A stretch of DNA of 64,000 nucleotides from the NCBI RefSeq assembly GCF_003286125.1, contig NZ_QMED01000007.1, positions 1-64,000 on the forward strand, given 5' to 3'. The stretch comes from Algibacillus agarilyticus. GTDB taxonomy: Bacteria > Pseudomonadota > Gammaproteobacteria > Enterobacterales > Alteromonadaceae. Of the stretch, positions 57,719 to 64,000 are shown one piece after another. The translations under genes and the position numbers were made by a program. Within the stretch, counting starts at the first letter, position 1; every line of letters starts with the position of its first letter. The notes beneath the pieces were generated by a model. The model saw only the letters and a list, made by a program, of their open reading frames with translations, was not told the origin of the DNA and made no database searches.

Positions 57719-60700
57719 TTAGTTTAGTTTGGCGTGAGCCACTAAACGAATACTGTCAAAGTAAGCTTTTGTACCTTCCGCTGGGCTACCGGCGTAGAAT
57801 AAATCAAACTCATCAACGCGTATTTCATCGCCGGTCGTTGAATTAAACTCGGCAAAAATGGTAACAGCCGTATTGTCGCCAGAATTAAAGGTGACTGTGT
57901 CTTGTTTAAAGCTATCTTCACCTGTTGGGGTATCACTCAAATCAGCATAAGTCGAAACTTTACTGTTTATGATTGTGGCGGCATTGAGTAATACATCGGT
58001 ATCGCTACCATCCACGGCTTCGGCAAAAGCACCAAAGTTAATGGTTGAGTTTGTATGCGAGCTTTTTAATAATTGATACATCGCTAAGGTGTAATCCGTA
58101 TTTGGATTAACCATCACGGTTTGCGCAATGTATGGGTCATGTGGTGTGCCATCATCACCTTTACTTGAGTCATATTTAAACTTAATTGAGTTATCGGTTG
58201 AGGTCGATGAGTTACTCGAGTCTTGTACTTGGCCAATGCCCGTACCTTCAACCACAACCCAATCTGTTTGCTTGTCATCAAAGTTTGCATTTTTAATACT
58301 TGCTTCGTTATTGACAAAATCATCGACAGTGGCTTTTATGACCGCTGTTGTTGCCGCACCTGAGTTAAAGCTGACCGACGCAAACTTATAATCGTTGCTG
58401 CTTACATCAACAGAATAAGGCGTGCCATCTACCATCACGCTTAGCTTCGCGATCCCTTTCATAAAGGCCGATAATGTGTAATTGGTATTGGCATCAAGTG
58501 TTATGGTTTGATTTACATCTGCACTGTTGCTATCAAGCATTAAGCTTGCACCGCGAGAGAACACTTCATCTGCGTTAGTGGTTACTGAGCCGCCATTGTT
58601 TGTCCAACCCGTTAAGTCGCCGCTATCAAAGTCATAGTTAGTAATGCCCAGTTTAGCAATATGCGGTGTAATGCTTGGCGGTGTGTAGTTTATTGGACCA
58701 ACAAGTGCAGCGGTAAGTGGGCCACGTACCGGCTGAGCTGTCGTGGTTTCATCAGCGCCAATAGTTGTTGTTGCCGAACGTGTGTCGCCATCCATATCGA
58801 CTGTTGGTAAGCTAAATGAACCCGTGTTAGCGGTTAAATCAGCACTTAAATCTGGGCTCTCTGCTGAAGGGCGGAATAAACCGGAATCACCTTTCACTAA
58901 TTTTGCATCCGCAAATGTCATCCCAGGTAGAGAAGTTACACTGCTGTCATCTGAAAAAGCCTGACCAAAAACAAGGTTACCGGCGTAAACTGAATTAGTG
59001 GGTAACTTGTTCGCGCTTTTTATAACGGGGCCAATTGCGTTAGCAATAATGTTATTTACAAAATAGATGCTATCGGGTTGTGTGCTTTCTTTACCACCGA
59101 AAACGTTAAAACTATTAACACTATCAACAATCGTATTGTTGGCAATTAATACGTTTTCAACATCTTGATAACCGTTGCTAGTCGAACCATTAGATGACGA
59201 TAAAACGATACCGCCATTCCAGTTTGTGCTCACGTAGCGAGCGCCTTCAACGTAGTTATTGGTAACCGTATGGTTGCCATCAACTAAACGGATACCGCCC
59301 GAGAAAGGATAATCATCACCAAAAATGAAATTGTTATCGATCGTTGCATACTCACCATGCCGAGTCACAATTGAACCATAACTGTCGCGGATCGTGTTGT
59401 GGCGAATGGTGTTATGGCCTGATTTATTTGAGATAACTTCAGCTTCACCTTGAATACGCTCAAAGTAATTATGCTCAACAACACTATAAGAATCGCCAGT
59501 ATGTGAGTCACTGGTGCCTAAGCGAATACCTTCATATTCGTTGTCATTGCTAGCAGGGTAGGCGTTGCCGTTAACTGGAGGGCGATCACCAAAATAGTTA
59601 TGATCAATTTGTGCGCGATCTACCTCAAATGTATCATCAACTACCACACCATCCGCAACATAACGGTCTACGGCTAATAAAGCACCGCGAGTTGTTTTAC
59701 CGGCAAACCAGTTATGATCGATACGGTTGTTAGTACCATAGATGTAAACCCATTTAGTTGAGCTATCGATACCTTGATCCATATTGATAACGGATATTTC
59801 TGTGATACGGCAGTTATTACAAGGTGTATTACTGTTACCACGTGTTTGGATTAAAGTATTGTTCATGGTGCCATCTTTAAAGATGAAACCCTGTAACGTA
59901 ACAAACTCACCACTCATCGCCACAGAAACTTCACCTGATATAGTCACTTTACCAGGTTCTGCTGCGGCAATAGTCACGGGCTGATCAGCTGTACCTGTAC
60001 CACCAAAACTTAAATCTAAGCCGCTATATTCACCTGCGGCTAAACACAAGGTGGTGCCTGCTGCCATGCTATAACTGGCGGCATCTTCAAGTTGAGAGGT
60101 CGAGGTCACGGTTTCAGTACAGTTGATAGCGGGAACCGAATCGTTATCGCCAATTGACCCCTTAGCAAGTGAGCCTACTGGATGAGTCACGTCAGGTGTT
60201 TTACCTGCAATAATAATGTAGACAAGGTGTTCTGTACCATCTACCGATGTAACATCTATAGTTTCTGTTAATATTTTATCTTCGGAATCAAGCCCAATAA
60301 ATTCTGCATTTGTCTCGTCTATTGTATATTGCCAAGCACCCGCTTCAGTCATACTGAATGAGCCATATGTTGTATCCAGGGTAGGGATCGCATTCACTAA
60401 TGCTTGATTAGCATCCGCATCTGTCACGACCAACATACCTGAAATTGATTGGTTAACCCCTTTTGAAAGCATCCCTGAGTCAACTAATTCACCTGATGAA
60501 AATACCGCTTGATCGTTTTCGCCGGTGATACTCACACTAATATTTTTACTTGTGCCGTCTTTAGCTGAAATAGTAAAGGTTTCTGTTACCGTCTCATTTG
60601 CGGTTAATGCTTGTAATGCGGTGTTTGTTGTATCGACGACATAAGACCATTCACCCTCTGCGTTTAAGTTAAAAACACCATAATCACCCGGCGTATTGGT

Positions 60701-60898
60701 TTGCGCAATAAATACGGCTTCGCCTTCATCAGGGTCAGTAACTAAAATATTTCCAGAGAACGAAGTCGCTGAATCTTCAGTTAATGTTGCGGTTAAATCG
60801 CCTGAAATAACCGCTGAAGTAGGCGCCGCTGGGTCATCTGATTTATCACAAGCTGCAAGTGCCGATAACAAAGCGAGGGTAATTAAATTCCGGTTCAT
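57719..60898 (-). CDS. PL6 alginate lyase lipoprotein with VCBS repeats
   Basis: A 1059-residue chondroitinase-B/alginate-lyase-type beta-helix enzyme. The lipobox LAAC places lipid on Cys17. Two VCBS repeats lie at about 35-125 and 130-230, each with WSY or WQY and a T(V/I)TETF-like strand. The PL6 beta-helix covers about 255-700 with many NNxFxxN turns; catalytic Lys492 (NKSGHNTIRHN) and Arg513 (TRHGEY) are present, as are the acidic metal-binding residues in GEAEVIS. The C-terminal 330 residues form two carbohydrate-binding-like modules. Enzymes of this family split alginate, often polyMG or polyG. A GntR-type operator lies 75 bases upstream. Confidence 0.9.
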   Translation of the reverse strand: MNRNLITLALLSALAACDKSDDPAAPTSAVISGDLTATLTEDSATSFSGNILVTDPDEGEAVFIAQTNTPGDYGVFNLNAEGEWSYVVDTTNTALQALTANETVTETFTISAKDGTSKNISVSITGENDQAVFSSGELVDSGMLSKGVNQSISGMLVVTDADANQALVNAIPTLDTTYGSFSMTEAGAWQYTIDETNAEFIGLDSEDKILTETIDVTSVDGTEHLVYIIIAGKTPDVTHPVGSLAKGSIGDNDSVPAINCTETVTSTSQLEDAASYSMAAGTTLCLAAGEYSGLDLSFGGTGTADQPVTIAAAEPGKVTISGEVSVAMSGEFVTLQGFIFKDGTMNNTLIQTRGNSNTPCNNCRITEISVINMDQGIDSSTKWVYIYGTNNRIDHNWFAGKTTRGALLAVDRYVADGVVVDDTFEVDRAQIDHNYFGDRPPVNGNAYPASNDNEYEGIRLGTSDSHTGDSYSVVEHNYFERIQGEAEVISNKSGHNTIRHNTIRDSYGSIVTRHGEYATIDNNFIFGDDYPFSGGIRLVDGNHTVTNNYVEGARYVSTNWNGGIVLSSSNGSTSNGYQDVENVLIANNTIVDSVNSFNVFGGKESTQPDSIYFVNNIIANAIGPVIKSANKLPTNSVYAGNLVFGQAFSDDSSVTSLPGMTFADAKLVKGDSGLFRPSAESPDLSADLTANTGSFSLPTVDMDGDTRSATTTIGADETTTAQPVRGPLTAALVGPINYTPPSITPHIAKLGITNYDFDSGDLTGWTNNGGSVTTNADEVFSRGASLMLDSNSADVNQTITLDANTNYTLSAFMKGIAKLSVMVDGTPYSVDVSSNDYKFASVSFNSGAATTAVIKATVDDFVNNEASIKNANFDDKQTDWVVVEGTGIGQVQDSSNSSTSTDNSIKFKYDSSKGDDGTPHDPYIAQTVMVNPNTDYTLAMYQLLKSSHTNSTINFGAFAEAVDGSDTDVLLNAATIINSKVSTYADLSDTPTGEDSFKQDTVTFNSGDNTAVTIFAEFNSTTGDEIRVDEFDLFYAGSPAEGTKAYFDSIRLVAHAKLN

Positions 60899-60972
60899 GT
60901 CTTATGTCCTAATTATTATTGTGGTTGATATAAATTGTTGTTTTATTATTAGTGCTTTAAGGTGTACATATT

Positions 60973-60987
60973 ATTGGTAAAACCAAT
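60973..60987. promoter_or_regulatory. Perfect ATTGGT-N3-ACCAAT operator before the PL6 gene
   Basis: A 15-bp perfect palindrome with AAA in the centre, 75 bases upstream of the PL6 start codon. The TTGGT-N3-ACCAA pattern is the classical site of FadR-subfamily GntR regulators (for example PdhR, LldR and hexuronate regulators). A uronate-responsive regulator of alginate genes would fit; no such regulator gene is in this window. Confidence 0.7.
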
Positions 60988-61085
60988 TTAAATTTAATTT
61001 TTAATTTTAACAATAATTAAATAGAGGATAAACATACCAATTATATTGACCATTTCAAGTTATATTTTAGTGTTTTTAATGATTT

Positions 61086-61100
61086 ATTGGTAAGTCCAAT
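61086..61100. promoter_or_regulatory. Second, imperfect ATTGGT-N3-(T)CCAAT site
   Basis: ATTGGTAAGTCCAAT keeps the spacing of the site at 60973 with one mismatch in the right arm. A half-site ACCAAT lies between them at 61036-61041. Together they suggest that several dimers bind upstream of the PL6 gene. Confidence 0.5.
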
Positions 61101-61286
61101 TTGTATTTTTACAGTGGGGATATAGTGAGAAAATCGTGCTGTTTATGAGAATGAAATGAACTGGCCATGAAAAATGATTTTTTTCAATAAGTTAGGTTAA
61201 AAAAACAGATTGTTAGCGTGTTTAATTCAATTTTAAAAAGAAGATCGGGTTAAATAGCAATTTAAACGAGGTTGCTTTTTTGATAT

Positions 61287-61313
61287 AAAAAAACCGGCAG
61301 GGTAGCCGGTTTT
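61287..61313 (-). terminator. Intrinsic terminator after the Hsp70-like gene
   Basis: On the minus strand AAAACCGGC faces GCCGGTTTT around TACCCT, followed by further T residues. It lies about 110 bases after the Hsp70-like stop. The 526-bp gap 60899-61424 otherwise holds the operators described; no gene was seen. Confidence 0.85.
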
Positions 61314-61424
61314 AAAATTTTGAACAATACAAAACGAATCTATAGCTTAAAGGCGACTCAGTATAAAAATCGTTAAGCTTGTTTGTGCATATTCATGACT
61401 TGTTTAGTTACGCTCGTTAATTCA

Positions 61425-63299
61425 TTAACTAATTTCAGTTTCAGCTTCGTTTTCATTTACCACGCCATCTTCAACTTCACGCACGTTAAATTCAATTTTG
61501 TAAGCTTCTTGTGTTTCGCGATCAACACAGAATAATTCAAGCACACCGATATCGGTGAAGTGGGCTCTTAAATCTACTTGAGCCACACGGCTTTCGCCTT
61601 TAATTTCGGCTTCGATTGGTTTATGAAACTCTAGTTCTTCTTCATCTATTTCACATAACTGACCGGCTTCATCTTGCATACGACCTGTACTCGAAAGAAA
61701 ATCGAATTCACCGACTTGACCCGTCCATAAACATAAATCGACCTCTTCGCCCGAGATCTCAAGCGTCGATCCTTCTTCCATTCCGTAAGGCACAATGCAC
61801 ATGGCGAGCATAGGTGGCTCAACACCCGGAATAGCCGGTTCAGCACTTTCTATTGCGATGTAATAACTGCGAGCACTACCGCCTTTAATTCGCACGCCTT
61901 GGCCTTGACGAGCCATGCCTAAATAGGCCGCGCCATTGGCAACGGCTAAATCTAAACTCGTGGTGGCTAAACTACAGGGTGCTGTTTTTTGTTCGGCTTG
62001 CGACCATTCGCTTAGTTGGTTCATTACGCGTTCGCGTAATGCATCGGCTTTAAATACGCCACCATTAAATAACACAGAAGTTGGAATAACCGTATTTGTG
62101 TGTTCGTAATTAGGTAATACATTTTCAAGCAAATCAGCATGCTGGGTTAAAAATTTAGCTAAATGCTTAGTAATGGCAGGTTCGCTAGAATAAGGTAAAC
62201 CACTTGATTTAAAGCCCCAACGGCGCTTTTCTTTAGGCATGGCGCTTGAATCAACCATCGGAAAGAAGCCTTCAAGCAATAAGCTGTTTAGCTCTTCTCT
62301 GGTTAATTCTGTTTTAATTGAGCCACCAATAACCGAAGAGCTACGGCCTAAAATGGTTAACGGGCAATGTGTTAAGCTTGCATCCGATAATAACTGTTCT
62401 TTTGCAACACGGCATTGTTGTACAAGACCGGCTAGTTGCCAATCGTCTAATTTTTTGCTGCCTTGTTGTTTAAGCTTTTGTGCAACACTGTGGGCGAGGG
62501 CAAGATCCATGTTGTCGCCACCGAGCAAAATGTGCTCGCCAACGGCGATACGACGCAACTCTAATTGGCCTTCTTCTTCGGTTACCGCGATTAAAGAAAA
62601 ATCGGTGGTTCCGCCGCCCACATCAACAACTAAAATAAGGTCATCTTTTTCAACTTTACTGCGCCAATCTCGTCCCATTGAGGCGATCCAACTATAAATA
62701 GCGGCTTGGGGTTCTTCTAATAAATGCAGGTTAGTAAAGCCTAATTCTTCTGCTACTTTTACCGTTAAATTACGTGCTCGTGCATCAAAACTGGCCGGTA
62801 CACAAATTGTCACTTCTTGCGCGGTTAGGGCATAGTCGGCTTCGCCTTGAGCCACTTCATCATTCCAAGCTTCAATCAAATGTTGCAAAATCATTTTAGC
62901 GACATCAGCAGGTGATTGCTTAATGGCTTTTTCAGGTGTGCCTGGCGGTAACAACTTTTTCTCTGGATCAATACCAGAATGGCAAAACCAACTTTTAGCT
63001 GAATGAATATAACGAGTCGGAATTTTAGTGCCTTGCTCACGTGCAAAATGACCTACAACAACTTTATCTTCAGTGCGCCAAGGTAAATTTAATGAACCTT
63101 TTGGCAAATCATCGCCCGAGCTTAAATACACAGCAGAAGGTAATGACGGTTTATTTTCAATACTGCCTGAAGCAACCACTTGTGGGATGGGCATGCTCAC
63201 CACATCGATGTTTTCACCGCTTTGTACGTTTTCTTTCTCAACATAAGATAACGCCGTGTTACTGGTGCCTAAGTCGATACCTACTACAAATTTACTCAT
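61425..63299 (-). CDS. Hsp70 family protein (DnaK-like, non-canonical)
   Basis: A 624-residue chaperone-like ATPase. Nucleotide-binding motifs are VGIDLGTSNTALSYVE at 4-19 and VVDVGGGTTDFSL at about 223-235, with the family's connecting motif NGGVFKADAL near 411. The C-terminal 150 residues are an acidic beta-rich region in place of the standard DnaK substrate-binding domain and lid, so clients and co-chaperones probably differ. It starts two bases after the DUF2760 gene's stop, forming a tight pair also seen in other gammaproteobacteria (recollection). No DnaJ or GrpE lies beside it. Confidence 0.88.
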   Translation of the reverse strand: MSKFVVGIDLGTSNTALSYVEKENVQSGENIDVVSMPIPQVVASGSIENKPSLPSAVYLSSGDDLPKGSLNLPWRTEDKVVVGHFAREQGTKIPTRYIHSAKSWFCHSGIDPEKKLLPPGTPEKAIKQSPADVAKMILQHLIEAWNDEVAQGEADYALTAQEVTICVPASFDARARNLTVKVAEELGFTNLHLLEEPQAAIYSWIASMGRDWRSKVEKDDLILVVDVGGGTTDFSLIAVTEEEGQLELRRIAVGEHILLGGDNMDLALAHSVAQKLKQQGSKKLDDWQLAGLVQQCRVAKEQLLSDASLTHCPLTILGRSSSVIGGSIKTELTREELNSLLLEGFFPMVDSSAMPKEKRRWGFKSSGLPYSSEPAITKHLAKFLTQHADLLENVLPNYEHTNTVIPTSVLFNGGVFKADALRERVMNQLSEWSQAEQKTAPCSLATTSLDLAVANGAAYLGMARQGQGVRIKGGSARSYYIAIESAEPAIPGVEPPMLAMCIVPYGMEEGSTLEISGEEVDLCLWTGQVGEFDFLSSTGRMQDEAGQLCEIDEEELEFHKPIEAEIKGESRVAQVDLRAHFTDIGVLELFCVDRETQEAYKIEFNVREVEDGVVNENEAETEIS

Positions 63300-63301
63300 G
63301 A

Positions 63302-63835
63302 TTAAACCTCCACTTGCGCAGGCGCAACAATTGATTCATCTTGACCCGCTGCGATGGTGGGTAATTGAGTTTGGGTAGCCACCCAACCGCGATGTATTAA
63401 CGTGCCTTTTAAGCCCGTTTGTTTGGTATCGTCTTTAATTAAATTGCCGACGAGTTCAATACGAGATGGATCAAATTCGGCGGCTACATCAACGGTGTCG
63501 CCTTCGTTTTGTTCAATTACCGGTTTAAGGGCGAAGTGCTTATCGAGCACTTTACGACAACCGCTGTGAATATCTCGTACAGCCGCGCCCACATCGGCGT
63601 CATCAAATTGGCTAATGTCTTCTTGTAAAAAATCGATTAAACGGCCATTTTTTTGCAAAAGGTTTAATACTTGAACAGCAGGAGCAGACGAAACCGTAAA
63701 TTCAGGTCGAGGGGCTTCGTTTGAGGTCTCTGTGCTTTGGCTTGCTTTTAATACCGCGATACGAGCATCAAGCACGCTAGCTTCACCTTTAAAAAGAATT
63801 TTAAAAAAATATGAAAATGCTGAAAAAATACGCAT
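63302..63835 (-). CDS. DUF2760 family protein
   Basis: A 177-residue protein of the DUF2760 type. Residues 1-20 are a short hydrophobic/basic segment (FSAFSYFFKILFKGE), possibly a membrane anchor. The middle has a helical stretch AVQVLNLLQKNGRLIDFLQEDISQFDDADVGAAVRDIHSGCRKVL, split here only by position. The C-terminal beta part contains LKGTLIHRGWVATQTQLP. Function is unknown. It is the first gene of the pair with the Hsp70-like protein and probably its dedicated partner. The 165 bases upstream to the window end hold no gene. Confidence 0.85.
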   Translation of the reverse strand: MRIFSAFSYFFKILFKGEASVLDARIAVLKASQSTETSNEAPRPEFTVSSAPAVQVLNLLQKNGRLIDFLQEDISQFDDADVGAAVRDIHSGCRKVLDKHFALKPVIEQNEGDTVDVAAEFDPSRIELVGNLIKDDTKQTGLKGTLIHRGWVATQTQLPTIAAGQDESIVAPAQVEV

Positions 63836-64000
63836 AAGTACTCCAAAATTGTAGAAAAGGCTGGCTAAAACATTTATTTATTTAGCCAACACTTGTTATA
63901 TAAGGGGGATTTAAATCTATGGTCGGAAATTTAATCAGCTATTTGAAACGGGGTCAAATAAATTAATAAAAACAAAATGTTACAGGGTTGTTTTATACTT

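Overview
The window is an AT-rich gammaproteobacterial chromosome segment, most likely from a marine member of the Alteromonadales (Catenovulum/Paraglaciecola-like; inferred, not proven). The reasons are the codon style, the type IVa pilus cassette behind ispH, the secreted alginate lyases, a c-di-GMP-rich gene set, and the conserved gammaproteobacterial blocks tgt-yajC-secDF, apt-dnaX-ybaB-recR, mutS/pncC-recA, rppH-ptsP-thyA and rpsT/murJ-ribF-ileS-lspA-fkpB-ispH. No rRNA, tRNA, CRISPR array, complete insertion sequence or prophage was seen.

Layout. 1-11250: GH1 beta-glucosidase, a DnaJ-related protein, an acyl-CoA synthetase, a D-lactate dehydrogenase-like enzyme, glutathione peroxidase, a possible AP2-like protein, exonuclease I, RlmI and Tgt. 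11370-14600: the YajC-SecD-SecF accessory translocase closed by a terminator. 14700-21740: a 40-residue membrane peptide, a lone receiver protein, apt, dnaX, ybaB, recR, an SDR and a peroxiredoxin lipoprotein. 21816-26240: mutS divergent from pncC, then recA behind two adjacent LexA boxes. 26358-31486: a tight four-gene unit encoding an outer-membrane barrel, a PstS-like periplasmic protein, a diguanylate cyclase with periplasmic sensor and a GGDEF-EAL protein. 31662-36382: rppH, ptsP, a TauE/SafE transporter and thyA. 36793-39963: a REC-GGDEF regulator, an unknown membrane protein and an M28 peptidase. 40158-48129: rpsT and the murJ to ispH block. 48517-55268: the minor pilin operon pilV-pilW-pilX-pilY1-pilE plus a small exported protein. 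55346-60898: an alginate-degrading locus (PL7 lipoprotein, PepSY-like protein, PL6 lipoprotein) on the minus strand. 61425-63835: an Hsp70-like protein with its DUF2760 partner.

Less ordinary signals: (1) a 129-bp MITE-like element in three nearly identical copies, at 2585-2713, 36394-36522 and 56928-57056; (2) a run of nine A in dnaX directly after the clamp-loader core, where both alternative frames stop within three codons, so a short gamma-type subunit is predicted; (3) the barrel/periplasmic-binding/c-di-GMP operon, the best candidate here for an incompletely described signalling system; (4) a perfect ATTGGT-N3-ACCAAT operator upstream of the PL6 lyase gene; (5) two further inverted-repeat-bounded elements and several long perfect hairpins between genes; (6) a pilE-like prepilin with Ala instead of Gly before the cleavage site.
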